A stretch of 64,000 nt of DNA from Streptomyces sp. 3214.6. Its GTDB lineage: Bacteria; Actinomycetota; Actinomycetes; Streptomycetales; Streptomycetaceae. The notes under the pieces are model-generated. The model did no database searches, was not told the origin of the DNA, and was given only the letters and a program-made list of their open reading frames with translations. This document shows, one piece after another, positions 52,139 through 59,606 of this stretch. Position 1 is the first letter of the stretch. The number at the start of each line of letters is the position of its first letter. The translations under genes were made by a program, and so were the position numbers. The stretch is from the NCBI RefSeq assembly GCF_900129855.1, contig NZ_LT670819.1, positions 6,572,001 through 6,636,000 on the forward strand, read 5' to 3'.

Positions 52139-52462
52139 ATGCCGGCGAACATCACTCTGGACGACCAGGTCAGCTTCGTCACGGACCCGGTGAACCCGTG
52201 TTCGGGGACCGACTTCACGGTCACCTGGCAGGAGAAGAACGTCGGTGACGAGTCGTCCGCCGACTACCAGGACATCTTCGACATGGACGACCAGGGCTCC
52301 GGTGACAGTCGGTCGGTCTCGTGTTCGGCCCTGGGGGCGGGGGAGTCGGTGGCCCGGTCGACGACCTTCAATCTGCCCGCCGGCAACTACACGATGAGTC
52401 TCGTCATCAACGGCCGGGGTCCGCTCTCGCTGGGAAACGTCATCATCGACGACTGCGTCTGA
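52139..52462 (+). CDS. Small CARDB-like beta-sandwich protein
   Basis: A 107-aa protein from ATG 52139, preferred over ATG 52106 because GGAGG lies 6 bp upstream. It reads as a single CARDB/Ig-like beta sandwich: TDFTVTWQEKNVGDESSADY, GAGESVARSTTFNLPAG and NYTMSLVINGRG. Cysteines at CSG, CSA and the penultimate position could pair. There is no signal peptide or membrane helix, odd for a fold usually found in surface proteins. Function unknown. Confidence 0.7.
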   Translation: MPANITLDDQVSFVTDPVNPCSGTDFTVTWQEKNVGDESSADYQDIFDMDDQGSGDSRSVSCSALGAGESVARSTTFNLPAGNYTMSLVINGRGPLSLGNVIIDDCV

Positions 52463-52506
52463 GGGGGCGTTCCGTCCTCGCGGGCGGTTCTTCGTATGCT
52501 CGGGGC

Positions 52507-52860
52507 ATGACCGACAGCAACGGGCTCGACCCCGAGGACCGCAAGATCGTCACCCTGGCCCGTTCCGCGCGGGCCCGCAACGGTGTGCCCGAGGGGGCTG
52601 CCGTGCGGGACGAGACAGGACGTACCTATGTCGCCGGGACCGTGGATCTGCCGTCGCTGCGGCTGAGCGCGCTGCGGACGGCGGTGGCGATGGCGGTGGC
52701 CTCGGGGGCGAAGTCGCTGGAGGCGGCGGCCGTGGTCACCGAGGCGGAGGGCGCCTCCGACGCGGACCGCGCCGCCGTCGCCGATCTGGGCGGGGCGGGG
52801 ACGCCGGTGCTCGTGGCGGGGCCGGACGGGAGCGTGCGGCTCACCGTGTCCGCCGGCTGA
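52507..52860 (+). CDS. Cytidine-deaminase-like protein lacking catalytic residues
   Basis: A 117-aa protein resembling the ORF often annotated as cytidine deaminase before era in streptomycetes. KIVTLARSARARNGVPEGAAVRD follows the cytidine deaminase fold start, and LRLSALRTAVAMAVASGA aligns with the helix that normally carries HAE. The zinc-binding H/C-A-E and PCxxC motifs are both missing: the protein contains no cysteine and no such histidine. It is therefore unlikely to deaminate cytidine and may be structural or regulatory. ATG 52507 is used; a terminator follows. Confidence 0.78.
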   Translation: MTDSNGLDPEDRKIVTLARSARARNGVPEGAAVRDETGRTYVAGTVDLPSLRLSALRTAVAMAVASGAKSLEAAAVVTEAEGASDADRAAVADLGGAGTPVLVAGPDGSVRLTVSAG

Positions 52861-52864
52861 CGCA

Positions 52865-52885
52865 CCAGGGGGCGCCGCCCCCTGG
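52865..52885 (+). terminator. Terminator after the deaminase-like gene
   Basis: CCAGGGGGC-GCC-GCCCCCTGG is a perfect 9-bp stem with a 3-nt loop, 4 bp after the stop. Confidence 0.7.
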
Positions 52886-53006
52886 ACCCCGCTGTCCCCA
52901 GCGTCCCACCCCTCTCGGTCGGATCGGAACTCACCGGCCCAACTAAGGCCGGAATTCAGCCTTGCCCTCCGCTTGTCGCTGACGCGTCAATGGAACCGTA
53001 ATTTCC

Positions 53007-53019
53007 GACGGACCGTCAG
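53007..53019. promoter_or_regulatory. GACGGWCCRTCAG motif, copy 1
   Basis: GACGGACCGTCAG contains the odd palindrome GACGG-A-CCGTC. It lies about 90 bp before the first secreted-protein gene. Confidence 0.5.
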
Positions 53020-53108
53020 ATTCACCCCCCACCGGCACCGGTGTCCGCACCCACCCGTCCCGCCACGGCCGTCCGTCTCCCCACATCCGGGAAGGAGCCG
53101 GAAACGCC

Positions 53109-53585
53109 ATGAGAGGCAAGCGAATCGGATCAGGTGCGGCACTGCTGGCAGGGGCCCTCGCGGTCACCGGGCTGGCACTCGCACCCTCAGCCGCCGCCGT
53201 CACCCCGACGACGGCCACCGTGACCGCCGGCTGCGGTCTCTTCGGGGGCGGCGCCGCCACCCTGACGGCCACCCAGACGGGCACGGCCGCCACCGTCAAA
53301 CTCACGACCACCGCGATCACCGCGCCGATCGCGATCAACGCCAACACCATCGCCTCCACCCTCACGATGGCGAACTCGACCGGTGCCGCCCGTGTCTTCG
53401 CCGGCACGGTGAACCCCGCCATGGCCGTCGGCGACCCGATCACGGTCGGTCCGCTCAACGGCACCGTGGCCTCCGGTGACAAGCTGGACTTCTACAAGGG
53501 CTCCCTGAAGATGGTCATCTTCGGGATCACGGTCACCTGTACGACGTCCGCCGCCCAGTCGCCGGGGCCGTTCGTGTTCGACTGA
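53109..53585 (+). CDS. Secreted protein of the WxL-like cluster, unknown function
   Basis: A 158-aa protein with a clear Sec signal peptide (about 1-30; GAALLAGALAVTGLALA, cleavage near SAAAV). The mature part is Thr/Ala-rich beta-strand sequence with two cysteines (TAGCGLFG and VTCTTS) and no anchor. It is the first of three neighbouring genes for surface-type proteins and has a GACGGACCGTCAG motif upstream. No enzyme motif is visible. A structural surface or WxL-associated role is inferred from context only. Confidence 0.75.
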   Translation: MRGKRIGSGAALLAGALAVTGLALAPSAAAVTPTTATVTAGCGLFGGGAATLTATQTGTAATVKLTTTAITAPIAINANTIASTLTMANSTGAARVFAGTVNPAMAVGDPITVGPLNGTVASGDKLDFYKGSLKMVIFGITVTCTTSAAQSPGPFVFD

Positions 53586-53605
53586 TAGCGGTTGAAAACT
53601 GAGCA

Positions 53606-53654
53606 GACGGTCCGTCAGTTTCCTTGCGGGACCAGGAAGCTGACGGTCCATCAG
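53606..53654. promoter_or_regulatory. GACGGWCCRTCAG motif, copies 2 and 3
   Basis: GACGGTCCGTCAG (53606-53618) and GACGGTCCATCAG (53642-53654) lie 36 bp apart in the same orientation, about 105-150 bp before the next gene. They match copy 1 at 53007 apart from the central and tenth bases. Confidence 0.55.
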
Positions 53655-53757
53655 TTGACCTCGTCGCGTGCATTGACTTCTTGTGCGATCCGCACCTCAA
53701 TGCCCCCTGTCGGCGCAGAAGAGCCGCTGCGCCCGCACCCCGGAGGAGGGGGCAATC

Positions 53758-55098
53758 ATGGGTTCACCCCGAAGTTCCGGAAGTTCCCGAGGTTCCCGAA
53801 GACGGCACTGGGCGTCACTGCTCGGGGCGACCGCGCTAGCGGTCACCGCGGGCGGCGCGCTGGCGTGCCCCGCCGGCGCCGCGACCAACGTGGATTTCCC
53901 CACGCACTGCATCCCGCCGGCGATCGCCGGCCTCCCGCCGATCGACGGCACCACCACCGCCAAGGTCACGGTGGACAACCCCAGCCCGAAGGTCGGCGAC
54001 ACCGTCAACGTGACGTACACGGTGGTCACGCCCGCCGCCAACAACCCCACCGACCTCGCCCTGCCGGCCGACATCATGACGCCGACCGGGAAGGTCACGC
54101 TCGGCGGCGCGCAGACCGGCGCCGTCACCGTCGCGGGCCCGAAGAAGAACGTCCCGGTGCCCGGCCGCGGCGTCTTCCCGTCGTTCTCCATGACCGGCGC
54201 GTTCACGGTCACCGCACCCGGGGCGATCACCCTCTCGCCCGGCGACTACAACATCCACACCAGCTACATCCTCGAACTGGACACCCCCTGCACGGTGACC
54301 AACCCTCCCGCCCCGATGTCGGAGACCGTCACCGCCGCCAACAACCCCCCGGCCAACACCCGCAACATCAACCTGGGTTCGGCCTCCGGCAGCCCCGGCG
54401 CGAGCGTCACTGTCACCGGCAGCGGCTTCACGGCGGGCGCCGCGGTCACCGTCGCCGGCCGGTCCGGATCCGGCGAGACCGGCGACAAAACGACCCTGAC
54501 CGCCAACGCGCAGGGCGCCGTCTCCGGCTTCCTCGTCGTCAACGACCTCACCACCACCGGGATCGTGGCGTACGAGGGCGCCACCTGGAGCGCCGGCCTG
54601 GGCACCCCGCCCGCCGCGTACGTCGTCATCGACAACACACCCGTACCCGCGGGCAGTCAGAAGCTGACGACCACCGTGAAGGCCGGCACACTGTCGATGT
54701 CCCAGGCCGGGGACGCCGTGGCGATGTCCGCGGTCGACTTCGGCTCCGGCCAGGCCTCGACCGGGAACCTCAACGCGGTGACGGTCAAGGACTTCCGCGG
54801 CGGACCCGCGGGCTGGTCCCTCACCGGCAAGGTCACCGACTTCACCGGCCCCGGCGCCAAGATCGACGCCGGCAAGCTGAGCTGGACGCCCGCCTGCACG
54901 ACCAAGGCGGGCAGCCCGAGCACCTGTCAGGCCGGTTCGGCTGGCTCGGTCGGCGCCTCGGGGGCGACCCTGGCGTCCACGCGCGACGGCACCGCCACCG
55001 GCGGTCAGTTCACCGCCAACGCACAACTCTCCCTCGACGTACCGGCGTTCACGCCTCCGGGCAGCTACGCCGGCGTCCTGACCCTCACGCTCACCTGA
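53758..55098 (+). CDS. Secreted WxL-like surface protein with IPT-like repeat
   Basis: A 446-aa protein from ATG 53758 with a very strong ribosome site (GGAGGAGGGGG). A long Arg-rich signal peptide (about 1-42; SLLGATALAVTAGGALA) is followed by a dehydratase-free beta-sandwich region (VDNPSPKVGDTVNVTYTV). An IPT/TIG-like domain lies at about 200-290 (SPGASVTVTGSGFTAGAAV), and the final domain ends LSLDVPAFTPPGSYAGVLTL. That ending resembles the C-terminal strands of WxL domains. No LPxTG or membrane anchor is present, consistent with noncovalent wall binding. It is probably co-transcribed with the DUF916 gene 100 bp downstream. Confidence 0.75.
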   Translation: MGSPRSSGSSRGSRRRHWASLLGATALAVTAGGALACPAGAATNVDFPTHCIPPAIAGLPPIDGTTTAKVTVDNPSPKVGDTVNVTYTVVTPAANNPTDLALPADIMTPTGKVTLGGAQTGAVTVAGPKKNVPVPGRGVFPSFSMTGAFTVTAPGAITLSPGDYNIHTSYILELDTPCTVTNPPAPMSETVTAANNPPANTRNINLGSASGSPGASVTVTGSGFTAGAAVTVAGRSGSGETGDKTTLTANAQGAVSGFLVVNDLTTTGIVAYEGATWSAGLGTPPAAYVVIDNTPVPAGSQKLTTTVKAGTLSMSQAGDAVAMSAVDFGSGQASTGNLNAVTVKDFRGGPAGWSLTGKVTDFTGPGAKIDAGKLSWTPACTTKAGSPSTCQAGSAGSVGASGATLASTRDGTATGGQFTANAQLSLDVPAFTPPGSYAGVLTLTLT

Positions 55099-55198
55099 GC
55101 GTACGCACCACGTCCACCGGTGGCCGGGCGCCCGCCCCACAGGTCCGCACCCGCCCGTCCACCAACCGTCGCAGCCCGCCCGTGGGGGGTCCGCACCC

Positions 55199-56233
55199 AT
55201 GCCCATGCGCAAACCGCCCGTCCTCCTCCAGCCGTTCCTGCTGCCGTTTCTCCTGCCACTCCTGCTCTGTCTGCTCTTCGCCGCACCGGTCCACGCCGCC
55301 GACAACGGCAGCTGGTCCGTCTACCCCGTCTCCTCGGCCGTCGCCGCGCGGCCCTACTTCTATGTCTCGGCCGACCCCGGGCACACGATCCAGGACGACG
55401 TCGTCGTCGCCAACAAGACGGACAAGCCCCTCACCTTCCGGCTGTACGCGGCCGACGCCTACAACACCGCCCGCGACGGCGGGTTCGCCGTGAAGTCGCT
55501 CGGGGAGAAGATGCGGGGCGTGGGCGCGTGGGCCCAGCTCCCCAAGGACCGGGTCACGGTGCCCGCCGGCAAGACGGTCACGGTGCCGTTCAGCATCAAG
55601 GTCCCCGAGGGCGCCGAGCCCGGCGACCATCCCGGCGCGATCGTCGCGCTCGACGAACGGATCGACAAGGGCGACGGCGGAGTCGCGCTCGGTGTCCAGC
55701 GGGCCGTCGGCGCCCGGGTCTACCTCCAGGTCGGCGGCCCCACCCTGCCCGCACTCGCCGTCGAGAACGTCCACATCAGCCACCACCAGCCCCTGATCCC
55801 CGGCCTCGGCGACAGCACGGCGACGATTTCCTACACCTTGCACAACACAGGAAACGTCACCCTGGAACCCAAGGTGGAGCTGACCGCGAGCGGCCTGTTC
55901 GGCCGCACACTCCTCACCCGAGACCTGAAGAAACTCCCGTCCCAACTGCTCCCGGGCCAACGGGTCCGCCTCACCGAACGCTGGAGCAACGCCCCCCAGC
56001 TCGACTGGACGGACGTCAAACTCAAGGCAACCGCCAACAACACGAGCGAGTCAGCAACAGCGTCCTTCCTGGCGGTGCCCTGGCTGGTGACGGGGGTAGT
56101 GGTGACGATGACGGCAGCAGGGGTATGGCTGCTACTCAGGCTGCGGAAACGCACCAAAGGGGCGCGGGGAACTGCGCGACCAGCCACAACGCACCCGCAG
56201 CCAAATAAAATCGGCCACCCCGCCGGAGGCTGA
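55199..56233 (+). CDS. DUF916/WxL-interacting-type membrane protein
   Basis: A 344-aa type I membrane protein. The signal peptide is at about 1-31 (FLLPLLLCLLFAAPVHA). A DUF916-like domain follows (about 35-160; WSVYPVSSAVAARPYFYVSA, PGHTIQDDVVVANKT, AEPGDHPGAIVALDE), then a second beta domain (TISYTLHNTGNVTLEPKVEL). One transmembrane helix lies at about 295-318 with an RLRKRTK stop-transfer. In Firmicutes, WxL-interacting proteins of this build bind WxL proteins and peptidoglycan. The last 25 residues come from a dispersed repeat reading through the gene end. ATG 55205 is an alternative start. Confidence 0.85.
   Translation: MPMRKPPVLLQPFLLPFLLPLLLCLLFAAPVHAADNGSWSVYPVSSAVAARPYFYVSADPGHTIQDDVVVANKTDKPLTFRLYAADAYNTARDGGFAVKSLGEKMRGVGAWAQLPKDRVTVPAGKTVTVPFSIKVPEGAEPGDHPGAIVALDERIDKGDGGVALGVQRAVGARVYLQVGGPTLPALAVENVHISHHQPLIPGLGDSTATISYTLHNTGNVTLEPKVELTASGLFGRTLLTRDLKKLPSQLLPGQRVRLTERWSNAPQLDWTDVKLKATANNTSESATASFLAVPWLVTGVVVTMTAAGVWLLLRLRKRTKGARGTARPATTHPQPNKIGHPAGG
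56155..56205. repeat. Dispersed streptomycete repeat at the DUF916 gene end
   Basis: AAAGGGGCGCGGGGAACTGC and the following GCGACCAGCCACAACGCACC match an element I recognise from many Streptomyces intergenic regions. Here it encodes the C-terminal GARGTARPATTHPQ. Confidence 0.65.
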
Positions 56234-56249
56234 AACTAGTCCGTGCGGC

Positions 56250-56486
56250 CAGCACCACCGCGCCGAACTTCGCCCGGTCGGCGATCGCGTCGCTGATCAG
56301 CGCGGCCGTGATGATCGCGAAGGTGAGGTGGAAGGTGGCGAACAGCAGGGTCGGGACGGTCCCCTGGACGCTGTCCGGACCGAGACCGGCCATCCCCGCG
56401 TGCTTCAGACCGGCGGTGGCTGCGAGCAGCCAGGCAGTGTCGCCGGTGTTCGCTTGGGCGGCGGCCAGAGTCACGGGGTCTCCAAC
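56250..56486 (-). pseudogene. Remnant of an ammonium transporter (amt) gene
   Basis: Minus-strand translation gives TLAAAQANTGDTAWLLAATA, the N-terminus of an Amt protein, joined directly to KHAGMAGLGPDS and GTVPTLLFATFHLTFAIITA, ALISDAIADRAKFGA, which belong about 90 residues further on. The intervening membrane segments and everything C-terminal are missing. The frame continues into unrelated sequence. This is an internally deleted, truncated fragment rather than a working transporter. It accounts for most of the 415-bp gap before era; the remaining 56487-56647 shows no gene. Confidence 0.75.
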
Positions 56487-56647
56487 GATGCGGGGGCTCG
56501 GCAGAGGCTCACCGCCCCGCGTTTCCGGTAATGCACGGATGTGTTTCCGTGACGTTTTGTTGCGTGGAGGTTTCCGGGAGCTCACGGCGCGGGCCATTGC
56601 CGCTCGTGTGTACGGCGGGGCTTCGTGGATCAGGGAGAATGGGGGCC

Positions 56648-57601
56648 ATGAGCGTTCGTAACCAGTCATCCGAGCAGTCGGCCGAGTCCGTACACCGTGC
56701 CGGCTTCGCCTGCTTCGTGGGCCGCCCCAACGCGGGCAAGTCCACCCTCACGAACGCTCTGGTCGGGAAGAAGGTGGCGATCACCGCCAACCAGCCCCAG
56801 ACGACGAGGCACACGGTCAGGGGCATCGTGCACCGCCCCGACGCCCAGCTGATCCTGGTCGACACGCCCGGCCTGCACAAGCCGCGCACCCTGCTCGGCG
56901 AGCGGCTGAACGACGTCGTACGCACCACCTGGGCCGAGGTCGACGTGATCGGTTTCTGTCTGCCGGCCAACGAGAAGCTGGGCCCCGGCGACCGCTTCAT
57001 CGCCAAGGAGCTGGCCGGGATCAAGCGGACGCCGAAGGTCGCCGTCGTGACGAAGACCGACCTCGTGGACTCCAAGACGCTCGCCGAGCAGCTCATCGCG
57101 ATCGACCAGCTCGGCAAGGAGCTGGGCATCGAGTGGGCGGAGATCGTGCCGGTCTCGGCGGTCGGTGACCAGCAGGTCGAGCTGCTGGCCGACCTGCTGA
57201 TCCCGATGCTGCCTCAGAGCCCGCCGCTGTACCCCGAGGGCGACCTGACGGACGAGCCCGAGCAGGTGATGGTCGCCGAGCTGATCCGCGAGGCGGCGCT
57301 GGAGGGCGTCCGGGACGAGCTGCCGCACTCCATCGCGGTGGTCGTCGAGGAGATGCTCCCGCGCGCCGACCGTCCGGCGGACAAGCCGCTGCTCGACATC
57401 CACGCGAACATCTACATCGAGCGTCCCAGCCAGAAGGGCATCATCATCGGCCCCAAGGGCAAGCGCCTCAAGGACGTCGGCATCAAGTCCCGCAAGCAGA
57501 TCGAGGCCCTGCTCGGCACCCCTGTCTTCCTCGACCTGCATGTGAAGGTCGCCAAGGACTGGCAGCGCGATCCGAAGCAGCTGCGCAAGCTGGGGTTCTG
57601 A
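56648..57601 (+). CDS. era: GTPase Era
   Basis: A 317-aa ribosome-assembly GTPase. G1 is GRPNAGKST (25-33), followed by the G2 region TTRHTVRGI, G3 DTPGL, G4 TKTDLVD and G5 VSAVG. The C-terminal KH domain (about 220-305; ERPSQKGIIIGPKGKRLKDV) binds the 3' end of 16S rRNA. ATG 56648 (MSVRNQSSEQ) is chosen because the longer open frame enters the amt remnant area. A GGGAGAATGGGGG purine stretch precedes it. Confidence 0.97.
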   Translation: MSVRNQSSEQSAESVHRAGFACFVGRPNAGKSTLTNALVGKKVAITANQPQTTRHTVRGIVHRPDAQLILVDTPGLHKPRTLLGERLNDVVRTTWAEVDVIGFCLPANEKLGPGDRFIAKELAGIKRTPKVAVVTKTDLVDSKTLAEQLIAIDQLGKELGIEWAEIVPVSAVGDQQVELLADLLIPMLPQSPPLYPEGDLTDEPEQVMVAELIREAALEGVRDELPHSIAVVVEEMLPRADRPADKPLLDIHANIYIERPSQKGIIIGPKGKRLKDVGIKSRKQIEALLGTPVFLDLHVKVAKDWQRDPKQLRKLGF

Positions 57602-57618
57602 GACGCGTCGCCCGACCG

Positions 57619-58293
57619 TCAGCCCTGTTCGTCGCGTTCCGCGCGGCGTGGGGTTGTCGTGGCCGCCAGTACCAGGCCCACCGCGCACAGCACAGTCGCC
57701 GTCACGGCGGCCGGGACGCTGTGCGGGCCGTGGATGGACCATGCCCACGGCTCCGGCGTGTTGTCCCAGCGCACACCGGCCAGCAGCGTGGGCCCGAACA
57801 TCGCCAGCGGCGGCAACCAGGCGAGCCCGCTGCCGAACAGCCGGGCACCGATCATGGCCAGCCCGAGATAGCCCGCGACGTTGCGGACGGCGGCCACGGT
57901 GACCCCCGCGGACGCGCCCGCCGCCATCGGCAGCACGGCCAGCAGCGTCGCGTACAGCAGCACGGCGGTCATGTGCACCGCACGGTGCCGGTGCATCGGC
58001 TGCGCCGCCGTGTGCTCCAGGTCGGCCATCGGCGAGAACGTCGTTGTGGCGAGCACCACCGCGTGCACAACGGGCACGACGGCCGCCAACGGCACGCTGT
58101 AGTCCGTCAGATGGCGCAGCTGCGGCAGCGGCAGCTGCTGCCCGGCGTACACCGCGGCGGCGATGGCGAAGGCCAGCGTGACCAACGCCGCGCGAGGCAC
58201 CCCTCGGCTTCGGGCGTAGCCGATGAGCGCACGCAGTCCCGGTGACGCCGGGGTGTACGAGAACACACGCCTCACTTCGTCGGCGCCGTTCAC
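57619..58293 (-). CDS. Membrane protein of an ABC-type unit
   Basis: A 224-aa protein with about six hydrophobic segments (AALVTLAFAIAAAVYAG, VPLAAVVPVVHAVVLA, AVLLYATLLAVLPMAAG, AVTATVLCAVGLVLAA). It overlaps the 438-aa membrane protein gene by 4 bp and is the last of four minus-strand genes led by an exported protein and including an ABC ATPase. It is probably a permease-like partner. No family signature is recognised, and the stop lies only 15 bp from the end of era. Confidence 0.75.
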   Translation of the reverse strand: MNGADEVRRVFSYTPASPGLRALIGYARSRGVPRAALVTLAFAIAAAVYAGQQLPLPQLRHLTDYSVPLAAVVPVVHAVVLATTTFSPMADLEHTAAQPMHRHRAVHMTAVLLYATLLAVLPMAAGASAGVTVAAVRNVAGYLGLAMIGARLFGSGLAWLPPLAMFGPTLLAGVRWDNTPEPWAWSIHGPHSVPAAVTATVLCAVGLVLAATTTPRRAERDEQG

Positions 58294-59606
58294 CGCGGCG
58301 GAGCGGGAACGGCGCGGCAGGCCCGTATGTCGGCGGCGGCGGCGGCCAGCCAGCGGTCCTGGTCGGCCGTGGGCGACTTGAGGAAGCGCTCCAGCGCGGC
58401 GGCGAACTCGTCGCTCCAGTAGCCGTTCTGGACCTGCGCGCGACTGCGGACCACGGCCTCGAAGAGGAAGGTGTCCGGGTAGTCCCCGATCTCCTTCATC
58501 AGGTGCGGGGCACAGCCCTGCGGCGGCTGTGGCAGGGACGCGGCGAGCATGTCCTGGGTCAGTCCCTCACGGTCGATCCCTGGTGTGTACACGGGCAGTT
58601 CGGCGGTCGGCGTGGCCCCGGACGGCGCGGTGAGCCCGCGCTCGTAGTACGTGCGGGTGAGGCCGGGGACGGTTCCGACGGTGCGGTCGACCCGGCGCAG
58701 CGCAACCCGGACTTCCGGCAGCAGATGCCGGTCGTCGGGCCACAGACAGGCCTGTGCGCCGCCCTCGGTGGCGCACACAGGTCGCTCCGGCTGCGGGGTC
58801 CGCTCGGCCCAGTACAGCTCGGGCAGCGGGGCACGGAAGGTGAACAGCGCCCCGGCGGCGACGACCGCTGCCAGTGCCACCGGCAGCAGGATGCCCAGTG
58901 CGGGACGCACGGACCGCCCGCGCAGCAGACCCGGCAGGGCAAGGACCAGCAGGCCGCAGGCGAGGCACCAGACGGCGGCGGTCAGCAGTCGGCCGGCGTT
59001 CGGCTGGAAGGCCATGTCCCAGTGCACGTCGAGCGCCGGCACCAGCGCCCACGGCAGCACGGACCGCTCGTCGGAGAACAGCGCGATGCTCACCAGGGCG
59101 CCGTACCAGCCGAGACCGACGAAGGGGACGGCGATCCGGGACGGGGAGAGAACGCCGACGACGACACCGACCGCGGTCTGCAGGCCGACCAGGGCGGCGC
59201 CGGTCAGCAGTGGCGACCACACGGGCGCGGTGACCTCGCTGACCCCGGCGGTACGGGAGAACGCCATGGCCGCGAAGAGAACGTACACGGGCAGTGCCCA
59301 CGCCATGGCGGAGAGCCACACCATGACGTTCTGCTCCCAGCCGCTGCGGGCGGTCGTCTCCGCCCAGGCCAGGGTGCGATAGCGGCGCACACGGCCCGCG
59401 GTCCAGGCGGCGCCGGTGCTCACCAGCGGGCCCATCACCATCACGGCGAAGATCTGGACCTCGACGGAGCTCTGGGTCCACCAGCCGACCCAGTCGCTGG
59501 TCGCCGCGTCCGCGCCGAGGAAGTACCAGGCGCCGATCAGCGTCATGAGGGCGGCGATCCACCGGGACTCGCCGCGCCGCATCTCGGTCCACAACATGCG
59601 GATCAC
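58290..59606 (-). CDS. ABC-2-like permease with large extracytoplasmic tail
   Basis: A 438-aa protein. The first 270 residues hold about seven transmembrane segments (WIAALMTLIGAWYFLG, FAVMVMGPLVSTGAAWTAG, LLPVALAAVVAAGALF). The last 165 residues are soluble and contain three cysteines (PVCATEGGAQACLW and QGCAPHL), which suggests a disulfide-bonded outer domain or a cytoplasmic tail. It overlaps both neighbours by 4 bp (ATPase upstream, membrane protein downstream), so the three are translated together. It is the likely permease subunit for the ATPase. Confidence 0.78.
   Translation of the reverse strand: MIRMLWTEMRRGESRWIAALMTLIGAWYFLGADAATSDWVGWWTQSSVEVQIFAVMVMGPLVSTGAAWTAGRVRRYRTLAWAETTARSGWEQNVMVWLSAMAWALPVYVLFAAMAFSRTAGVSEVTAPVWSPLLTGAALVGLQTAVGVVVGVLSPSRIAVPFVGLGWYGALVSIALFSDERSVLPWALVPALDVHWDMAFQPNAGRLLTAAVWCLACGLLVLALPGLLRGRSVRPALGILLPVALAAVVAAGALFTFRAPLPELYWAERTPQPERPVCATEGGAQACLWPDDRHLLPEVRVALRRVDRTVGTVPGLTRTYYERGLTAPSGATPTAELPVYTPGIDREGLTQDMLAASLPQPPQGCAPHLMKEIGDYPDTFLFEAVVRSRAQVQNGYWSDEFAAALERFLKSPTADQDRWLAAAAADIRACRAVPAPPR

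Noticed and set aside
52507..52860. Functional cytidine deaminase
   Set aside because: Both zinc-binding motifs are absent.
56136..56669. A 177-aa intact minus-strand gene
   Set aside because: The only meaningful part is a deleted Amt fragment; the ends run into unrelated sequence and the era start region.
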